NCBI GenBank assembly: GCA_910574995.1
Contig: CAJTCS010000007.1
Span: 154,228-218,227 of the forward strand
Direction: 5' to 3'
DNA: 64,000 nt
Source of the DNA: Oscillospiraceae bacterium
Lineage (GTDB): Bacteria; Bacillota; Clostridia; Oscillospirales; Acutalibacteraceae
The position numbers were made by a program, and so were the translations under genes. The notes below the pieces were generated by a model. It saw nothing but the letters and a program-made list of their open reading frames with translations, was not told the DNA's origin and did no database searches. Numbering within the stretch: position 1 is the stretch's first letter; every line of letters starts with the position of its first letter. Of this stretch, positions 8,888 to 17,699 are shown one piece after another.

Positions 8888-11044
8888 ATGGATATTTTGA
8901 TTTCCACCCTTGCCAAGGAACTCGGCGTCAAGCCCGAGCATGCCCAGGCCGTGGCCCAGCTGTTGGACCAGGGCAACACCGTTCCCTTTATCGCCCGCTA
9001 CCGCAAAGAGCAGCACGGGGCCATGGATGACCAGGCCATCCGGCTGTTGGCAGACCGGCTCCATTACCTGCGGGGCCTAGAGGCCCGCAAGGCCGAGGTA
9101 TTGGCTGCCATTGAAAGCCAGGGCCAGCTGACAGAGGAACTGTCCGCCTCTATTGGGAAAGCCGCCACCCTGGCCGAGGTAGACGACCTGTACCGGCCCT
9201 TCCGGCCCAAGCGCCGTACCCGGGCCAGCGCGGCCCGGGAAAAGGGCCTAGAGCCCCTTTCCCAGCGGCTGTTGGAGGGGGGCCGCGGCACGGCGGAGGC
9301 CCTTGCCGCCCCGTTCGTCGACCCGGAAAAAGGGGTGGCCTCGGTGGAGGAGGCCCTGCGGGGGGCAAAAGATATCATTGCCGAGGGCTTCTCTGACGAC
9401 GCGGCGGTGCGCAAACGCCTGCGGGCCCAGTTGCAGCGGGCCGGGGCTTTGCGCTCTGTGGCCGCTGTAGAGGAGGACACGGTATACCGCCTATACTACG
9501 ATTTCCAGGAACCCCTCTCCCGGCTGCAAAGCCACCGGGTGCTGGCCATCAACCGGGGGGAACGGGAGGGTGCCTTGAAGGTGTCCGTCGAGCCCGGCAG
9601 CTGGGATCCTCCCGCCTATATCCTCCGGGATGCGGCCCAGCCCAGCCATCCTTATTTTACCCTTTTACAAGAGACGGCGGAGGACGCTTGGGACAGGCTT
9701 CTTTTCCCCTCTTTAGAGCGGGAGGTACGGGGCGACTTGACCGACATGGCCAACGAACAGGCTATACGCACGTTCTCTTTGAACCTGCGCCCCTTGCTTA
9801 TGCAGCCTCCGGTGAAGAACAAGGTGACGCTGGGCTTCGACCCCGCCTACCGCACGGGCTGTAAGCTGGCCGTGGTGGACGGGACCGGCAAGGTACTGGA
9901 GACGGCTGTCATCTATCCTACAAAGCCCCACAACAAGACAGAGGAGGGCAAGCGGGTGCTGCGCAGGCTGTGCGATTCTCACGGCATAAGCTGTATCGCC
10001 ATTGGAAACGGTACTGCCAGCCGGGAGTCGGAAATCTTTGTCAGCCAATTCATCCAAGAGTATGGCCATGGCCTGTCCTATATGGTAGTCAGCGAGGCCG
10101 GGGCTTCTGTCTATTCCGCTTCCAAGCTGGGGGCCGAGGAGTTCCCGGACTTCGATGTGTCCCTGCGCTCGGCGGTATCCATTGCCCGCCGCCTGCAAGA
10201 CCCCTTAGCCGAACTGGTGAAGATCGACCCTCAGGCCATTGGCGTGGGACAATACCAGCACGACATGCCCCAGGCGCGGCTTTCCCAGGCCCTGGACGGG
10301 GTGGTAGAGGATTGTGTGAACGCGGTTGGCGTGGACCTGAACACGGCTTCGCCCTCCCTTTTACGGCGGGTGGCGGGCGTCACCCCTACAGTAGCAAAGA
10401 ACGTGGCGGCCTATCGGGAGGAAAAGGGCAGCTTCCGTACCCGCGGGGAGCTGCTGAAAGTGCCCAAGCTGGGGCCCAAGGCCTTCGAGCAATGCGCGGG
10501 GTTCCTGCGGGTGCCGGAAAGCCAGAACGTACTGGACCACACGGCTGTGCATCCGGAATCGTATGGGGCGGCGGAAAAGCTGCTGTCCCTGTGCGGCTAT
10601 AGCCTGGAGGATGTGGGGAACCTGGAAGGACTGGACAAACGGCTGGAGGGGATCGGCCTGGAACAGGCGGCCGAAGCATGCGGCGTGGGCGCGCCCACGC
10701 TGCGGGACATTGCCGCCGAACTGCAAAAGCCTGGCCGGGACCCCCGGGACGAGCTGCCACCCCCACTGCTGCGCACAGACGTGATGGACATGGAGGACTT
10801 GAAGCCCGGCATGGAACTGACAGGCACCGTGCGCAATGTGGTGGACTTTGGGGCGTTCGTAGATATCGGGGTGCACCAGGACGGGTTGGTGCACGTGTCC
10901 CAGATTACCGACCGGTTCATCCGGCACCCTTCAGAGGCCCTTTCTGTGGGGGATGTGGTAGAGGTGTGGGTCTTAGAGGTGGACGCGGGGCGCAAGCGCA
11001 TCTCGCTGACCATGAAGCGCCCCAAGACCATCCAGCCCGGATAA
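8888..11044 (+). CDS. tex: Tex-family S1 RNA-binding protein (YhgF-like)
   Basis: The 718-residue protein has the complete Tex layout. An N-terminal helical region starts ILISTLAKELGVK. A YqgF/RNase H-like fold begins near residue 314 (TLGFDPAYRTGCKLAVVDG). Helix-hairpin-helix motifs span about residues 482-545 (VDLNTASPSLLRRVAGV). A C-terminal S1 domain covers about residues 640-708 (GTVRNVVDFGAFVDIGVHQDG). Tex is a nucleic-acid-binding factor linked to transcription. ATG 8888 follows GAAAGGAAG. It is divergent from the BlaI-type gene, and its promoter overlaps a dyad. Confidence 0.95.
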   Translation: MDILISTLAKELGVKPEHAQAVAQLLDQGNTVPFIARYRKEQHGAMDDQAIRLLADRLHYLRGLEARKAEVLAAIESQGQLTEELSASIGKAATLAEVDDLYRPFRPKRRTRASAAREKGLEPLSQRLLEGGRGTAEALAAPFVDPEKGVASVEEALRGAKDIIAEGFSDDAAVRKRLRAQLQRAGALRSVAAVEEDTVYRLYYDFQEPLSRLQSHRVLAINRGEREGALKVSVEPGSWDPPAYILRDAAQPSHPYFTLLQETAEDAWDRLLFPSLEREVRGDLTDMANEQAIRTFSLNLRPLLMQPPVKNKVTLGFDPAYRTGCKLAVVDGTGKVLETAVIYPTKPHNKTEEGKRVLRRLCDSHGISCIAIGNGTASRESEIFVSQFIQEYGHGLSYMVVSEAGASVYSASKLGAEEFPDFDVSLRSAVSIARRLQDPLAELVKIDPQAIGVGQYQHDMPQARLSQALDGVVEDCVNAVGVDLNTASPSLLRRVAGVTPTVAKNVAAYREEKGSFRTRGELLKVPKLGPKAFEQCAGFLRVPESQNVLDHTAVHPESYGAAEKLLSLCGYSLEDVGNLEGLDKRLEGIGLEQAAEACGVGAPTLRDIAAELQKPGRDPRDELPPPLLRTDVMDMEDLKPGMELTGTVRNVVDFGAFVDIGVHQDGLVHVSQITDRFIRHPSEALSVGDVVEVWVLEVDAGRKRISLTMKRPKTIQPG

Positions 11045-11191
11045 GCGCCCAGGGGGCCGCGGCCCTGTGGCGGGCTGGCCATAGGCAAACCTGTAAGAAA
11101 TCCGTAAGGAAACCGCCATGCTTTTGCCTGGTATCTTTTGTATGATTACCTTGTGCAAAACCAATTATAAAAAGGAAGAGGAGCGTTTTCC

Positions 11192-11407
11192 ATGGATCAG
11201 CGAGTACAGTACGTCTGCCCCAAATGTGGCTGCCAGCAGTTTGAAAGCGACCAGTTCCAGGCCACCGGAGGCAACTTTTCCAAAATTTTCGACATCCAAA
11301 ATAAAAAATTCATTACCATCAGCTGCCGCAGCTGCGGCTATACCGAGCTGTACCGCTCCCAGGGCTCAGCGGGCTGGGATATCCTGGACTTCCTCATTGG
11401 CAACTGA
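11192..11407 (+). CDS. Small zinc-ribbon nucleic-acid-binding protein
   Basis: A 71-residue protein with two Cys pairs, CPKCG (residues 9-13) and CRSCG (about 45-49), which form one zinc ribbon separated by a basic and aromatic loop. It ends WDILDFLIGN. The layout matches the small predicted nucleic-acid-binding Zn-ribbon group (COG3478, YpzJ-like), whose role is unknown. ATG 11192 follows GAAGAGGAG. It is 35 bp upstream of nagA and may be cotranscribed with it. Confidence 0.8.
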   Translation: MDQRVQYVCPKCGCQQFESDQFQATGGNFSKIFDIQNKKFITISCRSCGYTELYRSQGSAGWDILDFLIGN

Positions 11408-11442
11408 ACGGGGCCTGCGGCGGCGCTGACCAGAAAGGAGCG

Positions 11443-12570
11443 ATGGCTGTGTTTCTCATCAACGCGGCATACTATGACAAAGACTTCCAGCTGGCCCAGG
11501 GGGATATTGAGATCGGGGAGGGGCGTATCCTCCAGGTGGGGGGAAGCCTGCCCTATGGCCCCGCGGACATGGCGGTGGACTGCCAGGGGTACACCCTTGT
11601 GCCCGGCTTTGTGGATATCCATATCCATGGCTGCGATGGGGCGGATACCTGCGACGGCTCCCGGGAATCCCTGGACAAAATGGCCCGCTTTTTGCTGCGG
11701 CGGGGCGTTACCTCTTTCTGCCCCACCACTATGACTGCCAGCCGGGGGACCATTGAAAATGCTTTGCTGGCCGCAAAAGAATGCGCCGCCCAGCCCCTGA
11801 AGGACGGGGCCCGTGTGGTGGGCGTCAACATGGAAGGCCCTTTTATTTCTGTGGAGAAGAAGGGCGCGCAAAAAGCGGAATACGTCCTCCCGCCAGATTT
11901 TGCTCTTTTCAAAGAATACTACGACCTAAGCGGCGGGCTGGTAAAGCTGGTAGATATCGCCCCCGAACAGCCCGGCGGCTTTGATTTCGCCCAAAAGGCC
12001 AGCGAACTGTGTACGGTGTCCATCGCCCATACCACGGCGGATTATAACCTGGCAAAGGACGCCTTTGACAGGGGCGTTACCCATGCCACCCACCTGTTCA
12101 ACGCTATGTCTGGGCTGAACCACCGTTCCCCTGGGGTGGTGGGCGCGGCGCTGGGGGACGGGCGCGTCCGGGCAGAGCTGATTTGCGACGGCATCCACAT
12201 ACACCCCCAGGTGCTGCGGCTGGCCTTCCGGCTTTTGGGGGAGAGGGCCGTTGTCATCAGCGACTCTATGCGGGCCAACGGTATGCCTGAGGGCGAGCCT
12301 TTCGACCTGGGGGGACAGCAGGTCACGGTACGGCAAGGCAGGGCAACGCTGGCAGACGGCACCATTGCCGGCTCTGTGGCCGACCTGCATACCGAGGTGA
12401 AAAACCTCATTGCTTGGGGCATACCGGCCGGGCAGGCCATCCGGGCGGCCACTTTATCCCCGGCCAAGGCTATCGGCCTGGAGGGGGAGATAGGCAGTAT
12501 CGAGCCTGGCAAGCGTGCCGACCTGTTGGTATTGGACGGCAAGCTGGACATTGTAGGGGTATACCATTAA
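11443..12570 (+). CDS. nagA: N-acetylglucosamine-6-phosphate deacetylase
   Basis: A 375-residue amidohydrolase that deacetylates GlcNAc-6-phosphate to glucosamine-6-phosphate in amino-sugar and peptidoglycan recycling. Visible motifs are the metal-binding DIHIHG (about residues 57-62), GVNMEGPF with the metal-ligand Glu (about 126-133), SIAHTTADY with the next His, and THLFNAMSGLNHR (about 214-226). The catalytic Asp lies in VISDSMRANG. The start is ambiguous: ATG 11443 is only 2 bases from AAAGGAG, while in-frame GTG 11449 has an ideal 8-base gap, so the native protein may start two codons later. The usual partner nagB is not adjacent. Confidence 0.95.
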   Translation: MAVFLINAAYYDKDFQLAQGDIEIGEGRILQVGGSLPYGPADMAVDCQGYTLVPGFVDIHIHGCDGADTCDGSRESLDKMARFLLRRGVTSFCPTTMTASRGTIENALLAAKECAAQPLKDGARVVGVNMEGPFISVEKKGAQKAEYVLPPDFALFKEYYDLSGGLVKLVDIAPEQPGGFDFAQKASELCTVSIAHTTADYNLAKDAFDRGVTHATHLFNAMSGLNHRSPGVVGAALGDGRVRAELICDGIHIHPQVLRLAFRLLGERAVVISDSMRANGMPEGEPFDLGGQQVTVRQGRATLADGTIAGSVADLHTEVKNLIAWGIPAGQAIRAATLSPAKAIGLEGEIGSIEPGKRADLLVLDGKLDIVGVYH

Positions 12571-12649
12571 AAGCTTGCCTTAAAAGGCGTCCTGACTAAA
12601 ACAATGGATTCCTGCCCTAGGCCCGTTCTCTTTTTCTAAAATCCCCATA

Positions 12650-12678
12650 CAAAAAGCCCTGGGCAGAAGCCCGGGGCT
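12650..12678 (-). terminator. Intrinsic terminator of galU
   Basis: AGCCCTGGGC (12655-12664) pairs with GCCCGGGGCT (12669-12678) around AGAA, with one G-U pair. Read on the minus strand it is followed by five T. It lies just past the galU stop. Confidence 0.8.
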
Positions 12679-12700
12679 TACGTTTTGTATGGAAGATAAT

Positions 12701-13576
12701 TTACAGTTTCCCTGCCAGTTCGCGCAAGTACGCCCGGAACGCCCCCCCAATCTCCGGGTGGTCCAGGGCTACCTCAACGCTGGCCTGCATGATGCCCAGC
12801 TTGCTGCCCATATCGTAGCGGGTACCGGTAAAGTCTACGGCCGTCATGCCGTCCCGGCGGGCCAAGGCGCGCATGGCGTCTGTCAGCTGGATCTCCCCCC
12901 CGGCCCCAGGGGGCGTGCGGTCCAGGATATCGAAGATTTCCGGGGGCAGCACACAGCGGCCAAGGATGGAATACAAAGAAAACGCCTGCCCAGGGGCGGG
13001 CTTTTCCACCATGTCCGTACAGCGGAAATAATTGTCCTGCAGGGGCTCTACCTTTAAAGAAGAATATTTAACAATGGCCTCGGGCGTCACCTCTTTCACG
13101 CCCACCACGCCCAGGCCGAATGCCTCGTAAGCCCGTATCAGCTGGCCGCAGGCGGGGTCTTCCCCCAAAATCACATCGTCCCCATACAGCACGGCAAAGG
13201 GCTCCCCTTGCACAAAGCTGCGGGCGCAGTTCACCGCGTGGCCCAGGCCCCGGGTCTCCTTCTGCCGCACATAATAGATGTTTGCCAGCCTGGAGATGCC
13301 CACCACCTGCCCTAAAATAGCTTCTTTTTCCGGGTTCCCCGTCAGCCGTTCCTCCAGCTCCGGCGCCCGGTCGAAGTGGTCCTCCAGCAGGCCCTTCCCC
13401 CGGTTGGTAATGATCAGGATATCCTCAATACCAGAAGCGGCGGCCTCTTCCACAATATATTGGATAGCGGGCTTGTCCACAATGGGAAGCATCTCCTTGG
13501 GCATGGCCTTGGTTGCGGGCAGCACCCGGGTGCCCAGCCCCGCGGCGGGGATGACAGCTTTGCGTACCTTTTTCAT
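12701..13576 (-). CDS. galU: UTP-glucose-1-phosphate uridylyltransferase
   Basis: A 291-residue nucleotidyltransferase that makes UDP-glucose for glycolipids and cell-envelope polysaccharide. The N-terminus has AVIPAAGLGTRVLPATKA with the sugar-nucleotide binding motif and KEMLPIVDKPAIQY. Later blocks include FAVLYGDDVI (metal-binding Asp), ETRGLGHAV and VEKPAPGQA. The length fits the family. An AGGAG sequence precedes ATG 13576 by 10 bases. The upstream minus-strand gene (RING/zinc-ribbon protein) ends 51 bp before and may share its transcript. The gene supplies precursors but no dedicated glycosylation cluster adjoins it. Confidence 0.96.
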   Translation of the reverse strand: MKKVRKAVIPAAGLGTRVLPATKAMPKEMLPIVDKPAIQYIVEEAAASGIEDILIITNRGKGLLEDHFDRAPELEERLTGNPEKEAILGQVVGISRLANIYYVRQKETRGLGHAVNCARSFVQGEPFAVLYGDDVILGEDPACGQLIRAYEAFGLGVVGVKEVTPEAIVKYSSLKVEPLQDNYFRCTDMVEKPAPGQAFSLYSILGRCVLPPEIFDILDRTPPGAGGEIQLTDAMRALARRDGMTAVDFTGTRYDMGSKLGIMQASVEVALDHPEIGGAFRAYLRELAGKL

Positions 13577-13627
13577 AAAAAGCAGGCTCCTTTTTTGTTG
13601 ATAGCCCCCGCCGGGGGGTAGGCTGCG

Positions 13628-14659
13628 TCACAATAGAAGCGGCACCACGTTTACCAGCAGGAAATAACACACGAACATGCACACGGCAATGGCCGTGTTT
13701 ACCCCGCCGCTGGCTTCCAAAGCAGCGGCCTGGCCGCCAGGGTCCCCCAATGATTTGGCCTGCCGTACCGTCCGTACACAGTGGCGCAGGTACATCTTGT
13801 TGCCCCGCACCCCTACTACGATCATCACGGCCAGCATGGCGGCTAGGCATAGAAGGGGTAGGGATATCTGCAGGTATAGCATGGGGTCCTGGGCCAGCAG
13901 CTGGGTCATGGCCAGCATCTGTTCGTTGGTGGGGTTGAAGCCCTGGGAGGCGTCCATCCCCACCTGTTCCATCAAGCCCAGCAGCACGGGGGAGGAGATG
14001 AACACAGTGACGCACAGGTAACACAGGTAAATGCAGAACATCAGCCCCGTAACGATGGCCCCGTATTTATATTGCTTCCGGTACAGCATCCAGGCCCCAG
14101 AGAACAGGAACGCCGAAACGTTAAACTTGTTGCACCCGGTCTGCTTGATATAGCGGAATACTGGCATATAATAAGCGGTGTTCTGCTTCACCAGCTTCGA
14201 GACGTCCCCAAAGGTCACGCCCTCGTCCAAGGGTTCCGCCGGGCTTACGCCGCCCATGGGGTCGAAAGCAAAGGGCGGCACCACCCCGCCGTATGCGTTG
14301 CGCTGGGGCGGGGCCCCTTGCCCCGGGGTATAAGGGGGCGCGTCCCCCCGGCCCTGGGAAGGGCCCCCCAGCAGAGATGTGCCGCAGCGGTTGCAAAACA
14401 GGGCGCTGTGGGCGTTCAAGGTGCCGCACACAGGGCATTCCTGGTCCTTAATCTCCGCGCTGGGCTCCTGGGCCTTGGGCGGGGCGGGGGGCTCCCACTC
14501 CTTCCCGGCCTCATGCAGGCTGTCAAATATGCACTTGCCCTCTTGCTGATAGCAGGCCCGATGGTAAGGCGCGCCGCACTGGGGGCAGACGACCACGTCG
14601 TCCGCCTGGCGGAAAGGCACGCCGCACACAGGGCATTTTACACCGGTATAATCTAGCAT
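13628..14659 (-). CDS. Prokaryotic RING-like and zinc-ribbon membrane protein (DUF2628-like)
   Basis: About 343 residues. The N-terminus has a RING-like zinc module, CPVC...CPQCGAPYHRAC, i.e. C-x2-C then C-x2-C-x4-H-x2-C. A second ribbon follows, CPVCG...CNRCG. After a Pro/Gly-rich linker there is a soluble segment and then three or four membrane segments (for example GAIVTGLMFCIYLCYLCVTVFI). FNVSAFLFSGAWMLYRKQYKYG resembles the DUF2628 family. I place the start at ATG 14659 because the predicted promoter at 14721-14749 lies upstream, so the longer frame to 14749 cannot be right; GAAGGA precedes it by 12 bases. Prokaryotic RING proteins have no settled function. Confidence 0.75.
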   Translation of the reverse strand: MLDYTGVKCPVCGVPFRQADDVVVCPQCGAPYHRACYQQEGKCIFDSLHEAGKEWEPPAPPKAQEPSAEIKDQECPVCGTLNAHSALFCNRCGTSLLGGPSQGRGDAPPYTPGQGAPPQRNAYGGVVPPFAFDPMGGVSPAEPLDEGVTFGDVSKLVKQNTAYYMPVFRYIKQTGCNKFNVSAFLFSGAWMLYRKQYKYGAIVTGLMFCIYLCYLCVTVFISSPVLLGLMEQVGMDASQGFNPTNEQMLAMTQLLAQDPMLYLQISLPLLCLAAMLAVMIVVGVRGNKMYLRHCVRTVRQAKSLGDPGGQAAALEASGGVNTAIAVCMFVCYFLLVNVVPLLL

Positions 14660-14720
14660 CGCCAAAGCCATTCCTTCTTTGAAATCACGGATAACCGGAA
14701 CTGGGTGTCCGTTTCTGTTT

Positions 14721-14749
14721 ATTGTACACGATTCTTCTAAAAAGCGCAA
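14721..14749 (-). promoter_or_regulatory. Promoter of the RING/zinc-ribbon gene
   Basis: On the minus strand TTGCGC (14749-14744) and TACAAT (14726-14721) are 17 bp apart. It directs transcription toward 14659 and probably also galU. Confidence 0.65.
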
Positions 14750-14861
14750 TGCAATCGGATTTAATTTTCATTCTGTTAATAATTTGTTTGCAAAAAACCG
14801 GGAAATCCCCCTGCCCCCAGTCCTGTCTGGCAAGGAATGGGCTTTTTCCCGGCGATTGCCC

Positions 14862-14890
14862 TTGCAGTCCTGGCGCTTCTGTGATAAAAT
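14862..14890 (+). promoter_or_regulatory. Promoter of the nusB-xseA-ispA operon
   Basis: TTGCAG (14862-14867) and TAAAAT (14885-14890) are 17 bp apart with TGA extending the -10 box. The nusB start is 62 bp downstream. Confidence 0.7.
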
Positions 14891-14951
14891 GCAAAGGAGA
14901 ATTTACATTTTTTGGGGAAGACCAGGAGGGAAGGGGCCGGGTGAATCGAGT

Positions 14952-15413
14952 ATGACGAGACGGGAAGCAAGGGAGCAGGCATTCTGCCTGTTGTTCGAGC
15001 AAGCGGTGTGCGGGGAGAAAATGGAGGAGATCGTGCATGCTGCCCACGAGGCCCGGGACTTTATCCCGGACGCTTTTGCGGAAGAGGTGGCACTGGGGGT
15101 CGAGGAAAGGCAGGAAGAGCTGGACCAGGTAATCAGCGGGAATATACGGGGCTGGAGCCTGCGCCGGCTTTCCAAGGTGGCGCTGGCTTTGCTGCGCCTG
15201 GCTGTGTTCGAGATGCTGTACCAGCCGGGCATCCCCGTCAGCGTGTCCATCAACGAGGCGGTGGAGCTGGCCAAGACCTACGGCGGCAAGGACGACGCCC
15301 CCTATATCAACGGGGTCTTGTCGGCGGTGGCAAAGCAACACGGGCCCAAGGAAGAGGGCAAGCCCCAGGAAAAAACGGCTTTGGCCTCTCCTTCGCCGGA
15401 AACGCCGGTGTAA
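14952..15413 (+). CDS. nusB: Transcription antitermination protein NusB
   Basis: A 153-residue all-helical protein beginning MTRREAREQAFCLLFEQ, the classical NusB N-terminus with its arginine-rich RNA-binding helix. The C-terminal block RRLSKVALALLRLAVFEML...PVSVSINEAVELAKTYGG is split here by a short loop and matches the family. NusB with NusE (S10) binds boxA RNA during rRNA antitermination. ATG 14952 is the only in-frame ATG matching the family start, although the AGGAGGG site (14924-14930) is rather far upstream. It is the first gene of a seven-gene same-strand run, 17 bp before the TsaD-like gene. Confidence 0.93.
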   Translation: MTRREAREQAFCLLFEQAVCGEKMEEIVHAAHEARDFIPDAFAEEVALGVEERQEELDQVISGNIRGWSLRRLSKVALALLRLAVFEMLYQPGIPVSVSINEAVELAKTYGGKDDAPYINGVLSAVAKQHGPKEEGKPQEKTALASPSPETPV

Positions 15414-15430
15414 AAATAAGGAGGGAGGCC

Positions 15431-16354
15431 ATGCGTTGCCTAGGGATCGATACCAGCAATTATACCACCTCCGCCGCCATATACGGCGGGGAGGTACTGT
15501 GCAGCCAGCGGATGCTGCTGCCGGTAAAGCCAGGGGAAAAGGGCCTGCGCCAAAGCGACGCGGTGTTCCACCACGTGCGCCAGCTGCCTCAGGTGCTGGC
15601 CGCGGCCCTGGGGCAGGTTGGCCCGATGGACGCGGTGGGGGCTTCCGTGTCCCCCCGCAGCGGGGCCGATTCCTATATGCCCTGTTTCCTGGTAGGCAAG
15701 GGCTTCGCCCAGGCGCTGGGGGCGGCCTGGGGCGTGCCGGTATACTTTTTTTCCCACCAGCAGGGGCACCTGGCGGCCGCGCTGTATTCGGCGGGGCAGC
15801 TGGCCGCCTTGGACGGGGAATTCCTGGCGTTCCATGTTTCCGGCGGCACCACAGAGGCCTTACTGGTCCGCCCAGGCGGGGACGGCCTGCCCCAGGCGGA
15901 ACGGGTGGCGCAATCCTTAGACCTGAAGGCTGGCCAGGCGGTAGACCGGGTGGGGGTCATGCTGGGGCTGCCCTTCCCTTGCGGGCCAGGGCTGGAAAAA
16001 ATGGCCCTGCGCTGGGAGGGGGCGGTTTCTGTGCGCCCGTCTATGAAAGGGGCCGACTGCTCCCTTTCCGGCGTTGAAAACCAGTGCAAAAGGCTCTTGT
16101 CCCAGGGCAGGCCCCCCGAGGAGGTTGCCCGCACCTGCATAGAGGCTGTCGGCGCGGCCTTGGATAAAATGTGCGGGGCCCTGTTGCGGGAGTACGGCCC
16201 TTTGCCGGTGCTGTTTGCCGGGGGCGTGTGCTCCAACAGCATTTTGCGTGAGAAGCTCTCGGGGAAATACGGAGGGTGGTTCGCCGCGCCAGAGTTTTCC
16301 TCTGACAACGGCGCCGGGCCCGCCATCCTGGCTTATAGGAAAAGGATGCTGTAA
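15431..16354 (+). CDS. TsaD/Kae1-family paralogue (O-sialoglycoprotein endopeptidase-like)
   Basis: A 307-residue ASKHA-fold protein starting MRCLGIDTSNYTTSAAIY. It retains the metal-binding His pair as HQQGH near residues 115-119 (TsaD itself usually has HMEGH), the phosphate-loop FHVSGGTTEALLV near 136, and GGVCSN near the C-terminus. TsaD makes threonylcarbamoyl-adenosine in tRNA with TsaB, TsaC and TsaE. This protein is shorter than canonical TsaD, lacks the usual SFSGLKT block (it reads DCSLSGVENQCK) and sits in a nusB-xseA operon rather than with tsaB/tsaE, so it is probably a paralogue of unknown substrate. The strong GGAGGGAGG before ATG 15431 fixes the start. Confidence 0.8.
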   Translation: MRCLGIDTSNYTTSAAIYGGEVLCSQRMLLPVKPGEKGLRQSDAVFHHVRQLPQVLAAALGQVGPMDAVGASVSPRSGADSYMPCFLVGKGFAQALGAAWGVPVYFFSHQQGHLAAALYSAGQLAALDGEFLAFHVSGGTTEALLVRPGGDGLPQAERVAQSLDLKAGQAVDRVGVMLGLPFPCGPGLEKMALRWEGAVSVRPSMKGADCSLSGVENQCKRLLSQGRPPEEVARTCIEAVGAALDKMCGALLREYGPLPVLFAGGVCSNSILREKLSGKYGGWFAAPEFSSDNGAGPAILAYRKRML

Positions 16355-16445
16355 AAATAGCTAAAGAAAGGGGCGGTACCGGGCGCGGAAGGCGGGGCAT
16401 CCCACGCCTTTTGTACAGCGCCCATATCGCGCGGCGGTGTTTTTT

Positions 16446-17669
16446 ATGAAGCCCACTGTGCTCACCGTATCCCAGGTGAATTTTTTTGTCAAATCCCTTT
16501 TAGAGGGGGATGGCCGTTTAAGCGGGCTGTGCGTGGCCGGGGAGGTCTCCAACCTGGCTGGGCAGTATCGGTCTGGCCACGTATATTTCTCCTTGAAGGA
16601 CCAAAAGTCCGTGCTGCGGTGCGTCATGTTCGCGCCCGCTGCCCGGCGGCTGCGCTTTTCCCCCCAGAACGGCATGGGGGTGGTGGCGCGCGGCCGGGTG
16701 TCAGTGTACGAGCCTACCGGCCAGTACCAGCTGTACGTGGAGGACCTGCAGCCAGACGGGGTGGGGGCCTTAGCCCTCGCCTATGAACAGCTACGGGACA
16801 AGCTGGCCGCCGAGGGCCTTTTTGACCAGGCGCGCAAGCGCCCCTTGCCGCCATATCCAGAACGGATCGGTGTCGTCACCTCCCCCAGCGGCGCGGCGGT
16901 GCGGGATATCCTGCAGGTAACGGCCCGGCGCTGGCCAGTGGCGGAAATCGTGTTCTGCCCGGTGCTGGTGCAGGGGGAAGGGGCCCCTGCCCAGCTTACG
17001 GCCGCCATAGAAGCCTTGGGGCGGTCCCATGCCTGCGACGTGGCGATCGTTGGACGGGGGGGCGGGTCTATGGAGGACCTATGGGCCTTTAACGACGAGG
17101 CGCTGGCCCGGGCGGTGGCAGGCTGCCCCATCCCAGTGGTGTCGGCGGTGGGGCACGAGACAGACTTCACCATCTGCGACTTTGCCGCCGACCTGCGGGC
17201 CCCTACCCCCAGCGCCGCCGCCGAACTGTGTACACCGGATATATTGGAAGAGCGCCAGCGGGTACGGGCTTTCTCCCGGTATTTCCAAGAAGGGGCCCGG
17301 GATCACCTGGCTTATCTGCGGCAAAGCGTGGATATCCTGGCAAAAGAGTCCCCGTTGGGGCGGCCGGAGGCCCTGGTGCGGGCCCGCCGGGAAAAGCTGC
17401 GGGGCCTTACCGCCAGGCTGGCTGAAGGCGCGGGGGAAGGTGTCGGCAGGGGCCGGAACGCCCTTTCGCTGCTGGCCGGGAAGCTGGATAGCTTAAGCCC
17501 TTTGCGGGTGCTGTCCCGGGGCTATTCGGTGGTATACGATGGGTCTGGGCGTCCGGTACGGGAGGCGGCGGCCTTGCAGCCTGGGGACGCGGTGTCCATC
17601 CGGCTGGCAAAAGGAAGCGTCCAGGCGGAAATTATAGGGAGTATCCCGCCGGGAAACCGGGGAAAATAA
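16446..17669 (+). CDS. xseA: Exodeoxyribonuclease VII large subunit
   Basis: A 407-residue subunit with an N-terminal OB-fold (about residues 1-100, VLTVSQVNFFVKSLLEGD and GHVYFSLKD). The catalytic domain begins near 130 (RIGVVTSPSGAAVRDILQ), and the nuclease motif region has VGRGGGSMEDLWAFNDE and VVSAVGHETDFTICDF. The C-terminal tail has a coiled region and LSPLRVLSRGYSVV. With XseB it degrades single-stranded DNA. ATG 16446 is used; GTG 16437 is possible. The 91-bp spacer before it contains an imperfect GC-rich stem (GGGCGC near 16380 with GCGCCC near 16418), and no good ribosome site is visible, so translation may depend on that structure. Confidence 0.95.
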   Translation: MKPTVLTVSQVNFFVKSLLEGDGRLSGLCVAGEVSNLAGQYRSGHVYFSLKDQKSVLRCVMFAPAARRLRFSPQNGMGVVARGRVSVYEPTGQYQLYVEDLQPDGVGALALAYEQLRDKLAAEGLFDQARKRPLPPYPERIGVVTSPSGAAVRDILQVTARRWPVAEIVFCPVLVQGEGAPAQLTAAIEALGRSHACDVAIVGRGGGSMEDLWAFNDEALARAVAGCPIPVVSAVGHETDFTICDFAADLRAPTPSAAAELCTPDILEERQRVRAFSRYFQEGARDHLAYLRQSVDILAKESPLGRPEALVRARREKLRGLTARLAEGAGEGVGRGRNALSLLAGKLDSLSPLRVLSRGYSVVYDGSGRPVREAAALQPGDAVSIRLAKGSVQAEIIGSIPPGNRGK

Positions 17670-17699
17670 GGGTGGGCCCATGGAAGGGGAGTGTATTGT

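Noticed and set aside
14660..14749. Longer N-terminus for the RING/zinc-ribbon protein
   Set aside because: The predicted promoter overlaps that extension, and the family start near the first Cys pair fits better.
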